Below are positions 6,805 through 16,399 of a stretch of 64,000 nt of DNA, piece after piece. This stretch comes from Dolichospermum compactum NIES-806. Its GTDB lineage: Bacteria > Cyanobacteriota > Cyanobacteriia > Cyanobacteriales > Nostocaceae. Under the pieces are notes generated by a model. That model was not told the DNA's origin, ran no database searches, and saw only the letters and a list, made by a program, of their open reading frames with translations. Position 1 is the first letter of the stretch; every line of letters starts with the position of its first letter. A program made the translations under genes and the position numbers. The stretch is from NCBI RefSeq assembly GCF_002368115.1, contig NZ_AP018316.1:1953694-2017693 (forward strand), given 5' to 3'.

Positions 6805-9672
6805 CTAGAGTATTTCCACCGTCCCTTTATAGCCATCAATTTGGACTTGTTGACCGTCTTGAAGTAAGTATGTGGCACCACGTACATCCATGACCGCAGG
6901 AATGCCGTATTCACGGGCGATAATTGCTCCGTGAGAAAGTTTACCACCTGCTTCGGCAATTAAGCCTCCAGCTTGGACAAGGATAGGGGCCCAGCCGGAA
7001 TCTGTATAAGGGACGACAAGGATGGTGTTTTTATCAATATTATGGGCTTCTTGTAAGGTTCGGACTATTTTTACCCGGCCTTGAATTTGTCCTTGACTGG
7101 CGGGAATACCTAATAAAATGTTGTCAGAGGGATCAATTACGGGTTTAATGGGATGAGGGGGGTTATAACCGTAAACTACGGGAGGAATTTGGGGAATTTG
7201 GCTATCTTGGATAAATTGCGATCGCCTATTTTCGATTAATTCCCAGATATGATTCCTAAAAGCTACATCTGAATTAACCGCTAAATGCCGAATTTCCGCT
7301 AACTTGAGAAAGAAAATATCTCCCTGTTGAGTTAATACCCCAGACTGAAGCCACATCTGTTCTAGCGCCAAAAATGTCCAGCGTAATTCCGCTAACAATC
7401 GGGAATAAACTTCTGTCACCCTACCTTTAAGATCAACTCGTTTTTGCACTAAATTTGGCTGTTCTGAACGGGAATCATCTAAATTTGGTGATTCCGGTGC
7501 TTGTAGCAACTGGATGAATAATTGTCTGACTATTTGGGGATTTTCTCGCCAGGTGGGGACGGAAATATCTGTACCAACTTCGCTCAAATAGCCATAATCC
7601 TCAATCAATTCGTTAAGTTCGGCTAAAATTCTTGCCCCTGCGGCCGTTTGTGCTAATTGTGTAAATACTTGTTCTTGTTTAAATTCATAGTTACCGGCGA
7701 TTAAAATTTGCCTAGCATCCGCCGCAAGCAAACGCATAGCTTTTAATGATGCTACCTCTGGGGTGACGCTATTATCAATTTCTTCTACTTTTGCCCCCAA
7801 AACCGCTTGACGGATGGCTGCACTCAAGGGGGCTAAAATGCTGTAATAAGTACCCCGGTGGAGTAAGTCGAGAATTAAATCTATTCTACCTAATAATTGA
7901 TCTAGTGATAATTCCTCAATGACAACGTTTGATAATTGGGTTAATCCGGGAATAAAAACTTGGCGATAGTCCAATTTAAAATCTTTGTCTAAATCAATTT
8001 CTCGCTTGAGTAACTTTGTCAGTCCTGGTAAATTAGCCAAGGTAGAATCTAGAGCAGGTTTACTCATGCTTGCACCTCTAGTCAGAAATTCCAAACTTTC
8101 TGGCGGTAATCCCATTTCCAGGAAGATCTTTCCTAATAAAGAAGCATTAAAATAGGCTCTAGAGTAGTGCAGTGTGGCTGTGGTGGTAAAATCTAATCGG
8201 TTAGCGCGTTCGCCTAATACTATACTAAAAATTTCCCCCCACACACCACAGGTTAAAGGTGAATTAATAGACCAAGTTAAGGGATGAATCACTCCCGGAA
8301 TCACCTCAGCGGCGATTTTTCTTGTCCATAACGGTAAAAGCGTAGTGATAGGTCTTGTCTGTAATACCCACAAATTTTGACCATCATAACTCCATTCAAT
8401 ATCTTGGGGAATGCCCAAATAACGTTTTTCTAACCGCCGAGCTAAGTATGCAACCTGTTTAATTAATGCTTCAGGAACTTTGCCATTACCTTCAAATTGC
8501 AGACAAGATAATTTTTCATTATCCGCAATCACCACCCGATATTGTTCCGGTGTCACCTTCCCAGAGACAATTTGTGTAGGACTACCAGACACCGCTTCAA
8601 TAACTACCGCCTCACCCTGTTGAGAAATCGGATCTCGGCTAAAAGCCACCCCAGAGAATACGCTTTGGACTTGTTGTTGAATGAGTACCCCCATTTCCCG
8701 ATCTTCCGAACTACTGCGACGGCGATATTCGACGGCACTGGGATGATTATAGGAAGCTTGAACTTGAGCGATCGCTTGTCGCAATTCTACCTTACTAATC
8801 ACATTTAAAATCGTTTCATACTGTCCCGCCGCCGAAGCTTGCTGGGAATCTTCCCCAATGGCCGAGGAACGCACTACCAAGGGCGAAAGTGGCGACGGTT
8901 GCAGAAAATCAATTAAGATATTAGGATCTTCACCAGCAGCCAGTACCCAGCCTTTAGGAACTGCATAGCCCCAACGTTTAATTTGCGATAATGTCGCCGC
9001 TTTAGCTCCTACCACTTCCCCATCTAAATCATCATCTAAAGTAATAATCCTCTCCTGATTATTTAAATATTCCATCATTGGTTGAGATTCTAGCGCCGCC
9101 TCCTCCACAGGGAGATTCATATCATCAGGAATTTGGTTATAAATCCAGTAAATTAACCCCGACAAAGCGGAAGCAGCGATAATCCTTGGTATATCTTGGG
9201 AATGGATAATCCCCACAAACAGGGGAAATATCACTAATACCCCCAACTTAATAGTTTCCTTAGAACGAGTAATTAAAAACCCCATCGCCGCCAGTAAACT
9301 CACAAAAGCAGCTACCATCGGATCATGTGCTAACAAACCCCAGGAAACATTAGTTGTTCCCGCGCCTTTAGTAGCCAGATATCTACCGATAACCAAAGCA
9401 ATTAAAGCAATGAGTTCCCAGACTGGTTGGGAAGGAAAATAATATTGGGCAGTTGTCACAACGGCAACACCCTTGAGGGCTTCAGAAACCACGCAGATAC
9501 TTCCCGCCAACTTACCACCATGATAAAAAGCGGCTGCTACACTAATATTTCCTGTACCCACCTTGGCTAATTGCTTACCACTCAAGGCATAAGTAATCCA
9601 GGAAATTAGTGGTATTGCTCCTAAGAGTGGACAAACAATTAAAATAATGACGATACTGAAAAAATTAATCAT
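6805..9672 (-). CDS. PlsY-like membrane domain fused to PEP-utilising / PPDK-type region (955 aa)
   Basis: Residues 1 to about 195 form a multi-pass membrane domain resembling glycerol-3-phosphate acyltransferase PlsY. It has a GTGN segment near residue 40 and a GRYLATKGAGTTN loop in place of the usual GGKGVAT motif. From about residue 215 it resembles the ATP-grasp nucleotide-binding domain of PEP synthase/PPDK (VVGAKAATLSQIKRWGYAVP, then VVRSSAIGEDS). The C-terminus is a PEP-utilising swivelling domain with the phosphohistidine motif GGKLSHGAIIAREYGIPAV. The PEP/pyruvate-binding TIM barrel of true PEP synthase is absent; a middle region of about 350 residues matches nothing I know. It may couple phosphotransfer to a membrane substrate, but the reaction is unknown. 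Similar fusions occur in other cyanobacteria. Confidence 0.75.
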   Translation of the reverse strand: MINFFSIVIILIVCPLLGAIPLISWITYALSGKQLAKVGTGNISVAAAFYHGGKLAGSICVVSEALKGVAVVTTAQYYFPSQPVWELIALIALVIGRYLATKGAGTTNVSWGLLAHDPMVAAFVSLLAAMGFLITRSKETIKLGVLVIFPLFVGIIHSQDIPRIIAASALSGLIYWIYNQIPDDMNLPVEEAALESQPMMEYLNNQERIITLDDDLDGEVVGAKAATLSQIKRWGYAVPKGWVLAAGEDPNILIDFLQPSPLSPLVVRSSAIGEDSQQASAAGQYETILNVISKVELRQAIAQVQASYNHPSAVEYRRRSSSEDREMGVLIQQQVQSVFSGVAFSRDPISQQGEAVVIEAVSGSPTQIVSGKVTPEQYRVVIADNEKLSCLQFEGNGKVPEALIKQVAYLARRLEKRYLGIPQDIEWSYDGQNLWVLQTRPITTLLPLWTRKIAAEVIPGVIHPLTWSINSPLTCGVWGEIFSIVLGERANRLDFTTTATLHYSRAYFNASLLGKIFLEMGLPPESLEFLTRGASMSKPALDSTLANLPGLTKLLKREIDLDKDFKLDYRQVFIPGLTQLSNVVIEELSLDQLLGRIDLILDLLHRGTYYSILAPLSAAIRQAVLGAKVEEIDNSVTPEVASLKAMRLLAADARQILIAGNYEFKQEQVFTQLAQTAAGARILAELNELIEDYGYLSEVGTDISVPTWRENPQIVRQLFIQLLQAPESPNLDDSRSEQPNLVQKRVDLKGRVTEVYSRLLAELRWTFLALEQMWLQSGVLTQQGDIFFLKLAEIRHLAVNSDVAFRNHIWELIENRRSQFIQDSQIPQIPPVVYGYNPPHPIKPVIDPSDNILLGIPASQGQIQGRVKIVRTLQEAHNIDKNTILVVPYTDSGWAPILVQAGGLIAEAGGKLSHGAIIAREYGIPAVMDVRGATYLLQDGQQVQIDGYKGTVEIL

Positions 9673-9716
9673 GATTTTCTAATCTAAAAATTAAAATTTG
9701 ATGACACATATATAGC

Positions 9717-9760
9717 AGGAGTCAGGAGTCAGGAGTCAGGAGTTAAGAGTCTCTTACCGT
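9717..9760. repeat. Heptamer STRR (AGGAGTC) plus flanking dispersed repeat
   Basis: The heptamer AGGAGTC repeats about four times. It is followed by AGTTAAGAGTCTCTTACCGT, which is found again at 49748-49790 with the same neighbours. Short tandemly repeated heptamers like this are characteristic of heterocystous cyanobacteria. Confidence 0.7.
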
Positions 9761-9960
9761 ATGGCCTTTACTGTAGATTCTGTATCTCTTAACTACACAA
9801 CCTACTGTAACTCAATATTTGCAAGGACTTTCAAGGTCGAAAATATCAAAATAATCACTCTTAATACCATGAAACCTCAACCACTTGTTAAAATTCAAAA
9901 TAATTCTTTTTTCTTCTTTCTTCCTCCGAACTCCGAACTCCTGACTCCTCTTAAATATAA

Positions 9961-9996
9961 GGACACTAGAAAACAATGATAGTCTTACTAGTGTCC
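9961..9996 (-). terminator. Hairpin downstream of the small membrane protein gene
   Basis: GGACACTAG and CTAGTGTCC form a perfect 9-bp stem. On the minus strand it lies just after the stop codon at 10017 and is followed by TTATATTT, so it probably ends that transcript. Confidence 0.5.
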
Positions 9997-10016
9997 CATA
10001 ATGTTATTTAAGGAAT

Positions 10017-10157
10017 TTAGCCTAGTGCATAAGCGGCAGTAAGCGACCAAATAATCAGACCAGCAATTGATCCTAAAAGTACCACAGTGGAGATTGTAAT
10101 CAGTTTAGGTGAATCTGCACCTTCAAATTTCATGATTCCGCGATTTAAATCGGACAT
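10017..10157 (-). CDS. Single-span membrane protein (46 aa)
   Basis: The ATG at 10157 opens a 46-codon frame: a polar start (MSDLNRGIMKFEGADSPK), one hydrophobic helix of about 22 residues (LITISTVVLLGSIAGLIIWS) and a short tail ending in AYALG. The composition and size match the small single-helix subunits of photosynthetic membrane complexes, but I cannot assign it to a named subunit. A perfect hairpin lies just past the stop, which supports a dedicated monocistronic unit. The ATG is followed at residue 9 by a second ATG that could also be used. Confidence 0.6.
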   Translation of the reverse strand: MSDLNRGIMKFEGADSPKLITISTVVLLGSIAGLIIWSLTAAYALG

Positions 10158-10335
10158 TGTTTTATAATGCTCCTTTATTACAGGGCTAATCTGTCCGTCT
10201 TGATTTTAGTCTTTCTATTGCCAGATGGTGTTAAATTCTTATTACGATTTTTTTTAAGATTAGTAACAAGAGGCAAAACGGGACTTATAGACTCCTTAAA
10301 AAAGCATTAATAGGGAGGAAAAGAGGAAGAGACTT

Positions 10336-10436
10336 CCAATTAAAAAAATATCCCAAAATCTCTTGTGGTGCGGGCATCTTGCCCGCTAATAATAGAAGGA
10401 CGGGCAAGATGCCCATCCCACAAAATTGGATAGCGT
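10336..10436. repeat. Dispersed repeat, inverted relative to 838-955
   Basis: Contains GTGCGGGCATCTTGCCCGCT and GACGGGCAAGATGCCCATCC, which are mutual inverted repeats, within a block that aligns to the reverse complement of 838-955. It is followed at about 10436-10470 by a second common motif, GCGTTCGCGGAGCGTCCCGC. No gene is visible between 10158 and the CRISPR array. Confidence 0.65.
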
Positions 10437-10550
10437 TCGCGGAGCGTCCCGCAGGGAACTAGCGCTGCTGCAAGCAGTTCATCTTTTTGTGGAGTTCTCT
10501 AAGTGAAATTGAAATTTCGTGGGGGTTTACGGCGTAAACCCTCATGCGTA

Positions 10551-13078
10551 GTTTTAATCCCTAATAGGGAGTAAGTGAAATTGCAATTTCGAGTTTTAAT
10601 GTCTTGGTTATCTGTCTTGGGGTTTCAATCCCTAATAGGGAGTAAGTGAAATTGCAATTTTAAGATTAATATTACTCCCTTTTTGATCGCCAATGTTTCA
10701 ATCCCTAATAGGGAGTAAGTGAAATTGCAATCCAAATAAACCATTAAAGATACCACCAAACCAGGTTTCAATCCCTAATAGGGAGTAAGTGAAATTGCAA
10801 TTAGTGAGAATAATTTCAGTTTCAACGTTTTGCATTGTTTCAATCCCTAATAGGGAGTAAGTGAAATTGCAATCGGCAATTAGTTGGATTTGATGCAAGA
10901 GGTATTAGTTTCAATCCCTAATAGGGAGTAAGTGAAATTGCAATGTAATTCCTGTGGGATAAGGGTTTCCGGGTTTTCTGTTTCAATCCCTAATAGGGAG
11001 TAAGTGAAATTGCAATATGTTTAGATAATGGTGTAACAGGTTTTTAGTGGCGTTTCAATCCCTAATAGGGAGTAAGTGAAATTGCAATGCAACGAACAAA
11101 TCTTAGCTAATTCCCAAACTCGTGTTTCAATCCCTAATAGGGAGTAAGTGAAATTGCAATCCGCCCAAAAATAGGCAATATGGTATTTGCGCAAGTTTCA
11201 ATCCCTAATAGGGAGTAAGTGAAATTGCAATTTGCTGGCTTGCTATCGCCCGTTGTCAAAACTTTTTTAGTTTCAATCCCTAATAGGGAGTAAGTGAAAT
11301 TGCAATATCTCTTCCCATAGACTAGTGAGCCAAGTGACTCAAACTGTTTCAATCCCTAATAGGGAGTAAGTGAAATTGCAATCTCTCGCTGCCATATCTT
11401 CTGGTAACTCCCATTCGTTTCAATCCCTAATAGGGAGTAAGTGAAATTGCAATTACAGGAAATTTTATTTTACTTATCCGTTGACATAAGTTTCAATCCC
11501 TAATAGGGAGTAAGTGAAATTGCAATCTTTTTTTGCAAGAAATAACCATTTTTCCGCCTCTGTTTCAATCCCTAATAGGGAGTAAGTGAAATTGCAATTT
11601 TTTTCTGAAAGTTTGCTGTTTATGAAATCTTGGAAGTTTCAATCCCTAATAGGGAGTAAGTGAAATTGCAATTATTCCCAAGATTGGGAATGGTGATCTA
11701 CTGGGAGAGTTTCAATCCCTAATAGGGAGTAAGTGAAATTGCAATTTGATGGAGATCCTAATTTTTATCCCCAATTACAAGAAAAGTTTCAATCCCTAAT
11801 AGGGAGTAAGTGAAATTGCAATTCTTGCAGACAGAATCAGAGAAGGTCAATGCTTTAGTTTCAATCTCTAATAGGGAGTAAGTGAAATTGCAATCTGTAT
11901 TTATTGCCTCCCGGCAGACAGGATGTGTTTCAATCCCTAATAGGGAGTAAGTGAAATTGCAATTTGATAAAAGTTATGTGCAGTTTGGCTGCATGATCTG
12001 TTTCAATCCCTAATAGGGAGTAAGTGAAATTGCAATGCAAGTTCTACTTGACTAATTCTGGATTCAATCAAACTTGTTTCAATCCCTAATAGGGAGTAAG
12101 TGAAATTGCAATGTTGAACCAGTAGAAACTGAATCTGTAGAAACTGGTTTCAATCCCTAATAGGGAGTAAGTGAAATTGCAATTAGAGAGTATTTGGCTA
12201 GAGAAGCGCAAGCGTCTGTTGTTTCAATCCCTAATAGGGAGTAAGTGAAATTGCAATTGGAGTAGCAAAACGTCCGCCTATTTCACCCTCATAGGCAAGA
12301 TAAGTTTCAATCCCTAATAGGGAGTAAGTGAAATTGCAATGCTAATCCAATTATGGTTACGGTAGCAGTATCAATGTTTCAATCCCTAATAGGGAGTAAG
12401 TGAAATTGCAATATTGCTGCTGAACTAGGAGTCGTTCCATCTGGCAACAGTTTCAATCCCTAATAGGGAGTAAGTGAAATTGCAATATCATTATGTATTT
12501 TGTCCGCATCGCACCCAACTGCGAGATGTTTCAATCCCTAATAGGGAGTAAGTGAAATTGCAATAAAATCGAATGACTACTGAAAAATCCACCCAAATAG
12601 TTTCAATCCCTAATAGGGAGTAAGTGAAATTGCAATAGTGAAGACATTGCTATTCATACCAAGTCTCAAGTTGTTTCAATCCCTAATAGGGAGTAAGTGA
12701 AATTGCAATGAATGATCAATTTTTAGCAGCATTACACGAGTTTGTTTCAATCCCTAATAGGGAGTAAGTGAAATTGCAATTCATATCCGCCCATGTTTGC
12801 ATCAATGCAGCCTTTGGTTTCAATCCCTAATAGGGAGTAAGTGAAATTGCAATGAATAAAAAAGTTTCAGAGTGAGCTTTAAGTAGCAGTTTCAATCCCT
12901 AATAGGGAGTAAGTGAAATTGCAATCATTACGATAGTTAGGTGCTTTGTAATCTACCAAGTTTGTTTCAATCCCTAATAGGGAGTAAGTGAAATTGCAAT
13001 CTTATGAGCATAACGCTAAGTTGCATCCTGATTCTCATGTAGTTTCAATCCCTAATAGGGAGTAAGTGAAATTGCAAT
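10551..13078 (-). CRISPR. CRISPR array, 35 repeats of 37 bp and 34 spacers, type I-D
   Basis: On the plus strand each repeat begins GTTTCAATCCCTAATAGGG and ends GTGAAATTGCAAT. Read on the minus strand, repeats end in GGGATTGAAAC, the usual 3' handle of cyanobacterial crRNA repeats, so the array is transcribed leftward. I located 35 repeats by eye at 70-83 base intervals; spacers are mostly 34-38 bases, the longest about 46 (12258-12303). The first repeat (10551) has T for C at position 5 and the one at 11858 has CTCTA for CCCTA. The altered end repeat marks the old, leader-distal end. All spacers look distinct. Confidence 0.98.
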
Positions 13079-13305
13079 CGCGGGGTGCTGAAAGCCTATA
13101 TATATGTAGTTTTCAAGGTTCAGTTGCGCGGATGTTCTCATGATAATCCATTTCAAGAAAAGTGTCAAGGAGTAAAATAGCTGAAACTCCTGCTGTGCAA
13201 GGTGCGCGGATGGGTGAACTCCATGAACTGCATGAAAAGCTTGTGTAGAAATGATTTCAGGCATTTTTTGAGAAATTGAATTTTTTACACCCACCCCCTC
13301 GCGCA
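13079..13305 (-). promoter_or_regulatory. CRISPR leader
   Basis: This 227-base non-coding stretch lies between the last conserved repeat and the end of cas2, on the side opposite the altered terminal repeat. On the minus strand it contains CATATATATAGG about 20 bases before the first repeat, a plausible -10 region. A 10-bp direct repeat, TGCGCGGATG, occurs at 13125-13134 and 13203-13212 and could be an integration or protein-binding signal. Leader status follows from repeat orientation and position; the promoter is inferred. Confidence 0.7.
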
Positions 13306-13578
13306 TTAAGCGAAGAAAATCGTCTGATCACGGGGCTGTTCACCACCGATTCTTTCTATTTTACCAAAACAGCAAGCACAAAGAAAGTAAAAGCGAATGC
13401 TGTCGGTTTCAGGTTTTATGAGTTTATTGAGACGCGATCGCAATTTAGCATATTGAGTATCAGTTAACTCACATTCAAAAATACTATACTGCACCCATTG
13501 TCCATAGGATTTGAGGATACTATGGATTTTAGTCCGGCGTTTATCCTCAGAAATATCGTAAGAAACAACAACATTCAT
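13306..13578 (-). CDS. cas2: Cas2, CRISPR adaptation protein (90 aa)
   Basis: Cas2 forms the central dimer of the Cas1-Cas2 spacer-integration complex. The protein opens with MNVVVSYDISEDKRRTKIH, the ferredoxin-like first strand with the conserved aspartate (YDI). It has the family's usual size of about 90 residues. It is the last gene of the minus-strand cas operon, 41 bases after cas1, and abuts the leader. Confidence 0.95.
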   Translation of the reverse strand: MNVVVSYDISEDKRRTKIHSILKSYGQWVQYSIFECELTDTQYAKLRSRLNKLIKPETDSIRFYFLCACCFGKIERIGGEQPRDQTIFFA

Positions 13579-13619
13579 AAATTCTGTGCCAAGTCATATT
13601 TTATTGCTGTAAAGAAATT

Positions 13620-14624
13620 TTATTTCAATACCAAAGGGGGATATTTATCAATTGTTCCCATTAAATACTTAGCCAGTAATCTTGCTTGCAATTCAAAAGC
13701 CTCTCGATAACTACATTTACGCCCCATTACTGGATGTTTAAACTCCGATATTTTTTTCTTTTCGTACAAAGTTAAAAAAGTCTTACGTCCTTCTGGAGTG
13801 AGAGAAACAGCACCACTTAACGGTTCAGTTACAAAATCGGCTGGAGTTAATAATTGCTTATTCAAAATAGATAAAACTACCGCATCTACCACCAAAGGAC
13901 GAAACTCTTCCATTAAATCTAAAGCTAAAGAAGGACGATTATAGCGATCAAAATGTAGATATCCTAAATATGGATCAAAACCGACAATATTCACAGCACT
14001 TTGCACATCATGACGCAATAAAGAATACCCAAAACCTAATAACGAATTTACCGGATCTGTAGCTGGACGACGGACACGCTTAGTAAAAGAAAATTTAGAA
14101 TTACGAATCAGACTATCAAAACAACCAAAATAAGCAGCACTACCAGAACCTTCTAAACCACGCAAAGAATTGATATTTTCAGTTGAATTGATTGCAGCAA
14201 TTACCTGTTCAATGCGAGCCATATTTTTAGATAAATCAACATCATTAAATTCACGCTGATAACGCATCAAAGTTTGACGATAATTTTTTAATTTTCCCCT
14301 CACAAACCCTTGCACCAGATGAATAGATTGGGGAGTTTCTCCTGCTGCTTGCCATTGTGCCTTGCGAATGAAAATATTACCAGTCATTTCTGGTTCTAAC
14401 CGTCCCAAATAATGACCAATTTTATTGATAAAAGATAGAGGGATATGACGCTGCATCAATTCATCCACAACAGCCGGTGAAATAGTTGCTCGTCCTAAAA
14501 CAACTACACCCTCAAGATGAATAAACGGAACATCTTGAAGAATTTTCTTTTCATATTTCACATTAATCCGTTCATCAACCTTACCGATAAAAGCATCATC
14601 TTGTACGATGTAAAGAGTACCCAT
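13620..14624 (-). CDS. cas1: Cas1, CRISPR integrase (334 aa)
   Basis: Cas1 catalyses integration of new spacers at the leader end of the array. The N-terminal beta domain opens MGTLYIVQDDAFIGK. The helical C-terminal domain keeps the metal-binding glutamate region (LEGSGSAAYFG), the histidine in LGYLHFDRYNRPSLALD and the acidic stretch LMEEFRPLVVDAVVL. The length of 334 residues is typical. It sits between cas4 and cas2 in the order usual for type I-D loci. The C-terminal residues from the KISEFKHPV segment on are also typical of the family. Confidence 0.95.
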   Translation of the reverse strand: MGTLYIVQDDAFIGKVDERINVKYEKKILQDVPFIHLEGVVVLGRATISPAVVDELMQRHIPLSFINKIGHYLGRLEPEMTGNIFIRKAQWQAAGETPQSIHLVQGFVRGKLKNYRQTLMRYQREFNDVDLSKNMARIEQVIAAINSTENINSLRGLEGSGSAAYFGCFDSLIRNSKFSFTKRVRRPATDPVNSLLGFGYSLLRHDVQSAVNIVGFDPYLGYLHFDRYNRPSLALDLMEEFRPLVVDAVVLSILNKQLLTPADFVTEPLSGAVSLTPEGRKTFLTLYEKKKISEFKHPVMGRKCSYREAFELQARLLAKYLMGTIDKYPPLVLK

Positions 14625-14714
14625 AATTAAATCCTCAAAATAGGTGACAGGAGACAGGTGACAGGTAACAGTAAAAAGAGTTTGAGAAAGGTTTTTGCAT
14701 CAAGTATAAATTTC

Positions 14715-15323
14715 TCAATTTGCCTCTTGATAACGCCCCACTTTATCAGCAAGTTGTGGCAAACATCGAGAATAAAGACTACAACCATCACAGCGTTTTG
14801 TTTTTACAGCTTTTGGCATAGCACCTGTAAACAGTAACGTTTGGATAGCTTCAATAGTCGCAATGGTACTACCTCGTAATTCTGGCGTAATTTCTACTAA
14901 CTTCCGTTGATGAGTTTGAGCATAATAGATATAGCCAGTATTGATATTTTTTCCCGTCATTTCCTCCAAACACAAAGCTTGAGCGCAAACTTGCAATTCA
15001 TCATTATCCCATTCTCCCCTGCGTCCTCTTTTGTATTCAATAGGGTAAAATTCGCCATCTTCAAATTCAATTAAATCAGATTTACCAATAAGTTTATATT
15101 GATCTGATTTCAAATAAATAGCGCGTATCTGCCAAGTTTCATCACGATTTACTTCCCCAACCGTGTGAACTCGTTCATGTAAACTTGTACCTTCAATTGT
15201 GTATTGATTATCAATAAATTCCCCTGCACAATGAATCAACCAGCAACGGTGAGGACAATAGGAATATTGATTTAAAGAAGCGATATTAACGTAATCATCG
15301 GAATTGATATTTTCAAGTAGCAT
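14715..15323 (-). CDS. cas4: Cas4, RecB-like nuclease (202 aa)
   Basis: Cas4 trims and orients prespacers by PAM recognition before integration. Iron-sulphur cysteines lie at both ends: C23, C27 and C32 in SYCPHRCWLIHC, and a C-terminal CDGCSLYSRC. The RecB-type nuclease motif is GKSDLIEFEDGEFYPIEYKRG near the middle, with the aspartate and EYK lysine in place. Both the 90-base gap to cas1 and the 181-base gap to cas6 carry repeats, so it may be read from a separate or processed transcript. Confidence 0.93.
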   Translation of the reverse strand: MLLENINSDDYVNIASLNQYSYCPHRCWLIHCAGEFIDNQYTIEGTSLHERVHTVGEVNRDETWQIRAIYLKSDQYKLIGKSDLIEFEDGEFYPIEYKRGRRGEWDNDELQVCAQALCLEEMTGKNINTGYIYYAQTHQRKLVEITPELRGSTIATIEAIQTLLFTGAMPKAVKTKRCDGCSLYSRCLPQLADKVGRYQEAN

Positions 15324-15340
15324 AGGATATAAAAAATTGA

Positions 15341-15510
15341 TTAATTTGTAAGTTGGGTTAAGCGATAGCGCAACCCAACAAAAGCGTTGATAATGAATAT
15401 GATCATGTTGGCTAAAGAAAATCCCGTAAACGTTGATTGATGAAAGCCAACAAAAGCGTTGATAATGAATATGATCATGTTGGGTTTCCTTGCGTCAACC
15501 CAACCTACAA
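15341..15510. repeat. Direct and inverted repeats between cas4 and cas6
   Basis: A 37-bp sequence beginning CCAACAAAAGCGTTGATAAT occurs identically at 15375-15411 and 15447-15483. Its ends (CCAACA and TGTTGG) are mutually inverted. GTTGGGTT/AACCCAAC hairpins flank it on both sides, the right one matching the repeat at 498-530. It is a dispersed non-coding repeat that has been partly duplicated. Confidence 0.75.
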
Positions 15511-16326
15511 TTTCCTCCTCACCATGCCCATGCCCATTGTTGTTTTACGTCCGATTCCCGCATATAAAGCAAAATCAGTTAAGGCGTTAATTTGTTTAAT
15601 TGTTGTTGTTTCTACATTGCCAAGAATGCGATAACTAATTTCACCTAAACAACCAATAAATTTATTATCATAGTTGCTAATAACTTCAGTTTTGATATTA
15701 AAAGCACTAGCATAAATTGATTCAAAAGAAATATTGGTTAATTCAATATCGCTATATTTATGCCACCGATTTAGTAGACTATTAAATACAGATTCCCGTG
15801 TTGGTAAAACATTATCAAATGCACCTTGACGAAAAGCTACAGGTGTAGAAAAGATGAAATTAAGATTGCGTTCTGTTTCGCTTGCTTGTTGATATAATTG
15901 GGAATAACTACAAGCATTAGCCCAAGGTTGTTTAGATTGGGGTGTACCTTGAATGCTAGTAATATATAGGTTAGCTGAACCTAAGTGCCAAGGTTGTTTG
16001 GGGTTGATATTTAACCATAAAGGTGTCAGTTGACTAAATAAATTGTCATTTAATAAAGAAATACGCCACCAACAAGAAGTACCAGCAGGAATAGGGTTTT
16101 GATGGGCATATTGCAAAGTATAAGATTGGGTTTTATGTTTGTTTTCTACCTGCAATGGTGAGAGAGTAAAGGCTTTATCAGCATTGGATGCGTGTAAGTG
16201 ATCTCCTAATTTTCTATCAACAGAACTCACTAAGTTAAGAAATAAGGCGTGGTAATGTCTACCTGTGAGGAAATTGGGGTAAATTGGAGATTGGGGGATA
16301 ATGTTAAGAATGAGACTATGGGGCAT
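15505..16326 (-). CDS. cas6: Cas6, pre-crRNA endoribonuclease (273 aa)
   Basis: Cas6 cuts the repeat RNA to yield crRNAs carrying an eight-base 5' handle. The C-terminus has the glycine-rich signature FALYAGIGRKTTMGMGMVRR typical of the family. The middle segment IFSTPVAFRQG is also usual. The size fits two ferredoxin-like domains. An early histidine-bearing segment (LTGRHYHALFLNLV) could supply the catalytic histidine, but I cannot confirm that. It lies 73 bases downstream of cas3. Confidence 0.9.
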   Translation of the reverse strand: MPHSLILNIIPQSPIYPNFLTGRHYHALFLNLVSSVDRKLGDHLHASNADKAFTLSPLQVENKHKTQSYTLQYAHQNPIPAGTSCWWRISLLNDNLFSQLTPLWLNINPKQPWHLGSANLYITSIQGTPQSKQPWANACSYSQLYQQASETERNLNFIFSTPVAFRQGAFDNVLPTRESVFNSLLNRWHKYSDIELTNISFESIYASAFNIKTEVISNYDNKFIGCLGEISYRILGNVETTTIKQINALTDFALYAGIGRKTTMGMGMVRRKL

Positions 16327-16399
16327 AATTAATGATTAAAAGTAGGGTGGGCAATGCCCACTGATGATATTTGAATCAAATTAATTGGTATATTGTGAA

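Noticed and set aside
9761..9979. 72-codon plus-strand frame after the STRR
   Set aside because: It begins in a dispersed repeat and ends through another (PPNSELLTP); no coding character.
10698..11352. Minus-strand frames in the CRISPR array with repeated CNFTYSLLGIET
   Set aside because: The peptide repeat is simply the translation of the CRISPR repeats.
13052..13306. 84-codon minus-strand frame across the leader
   Set aside because: It starts at the cas2 end and reads through leader and repeats; leader function explains the region.
15375..15483. A second small CRISPR array between cas4 and cas6
   Set aside because: Spacing mimics CRISPR, but the unit belongs to a dispersed hairpin family and there are only two copies.
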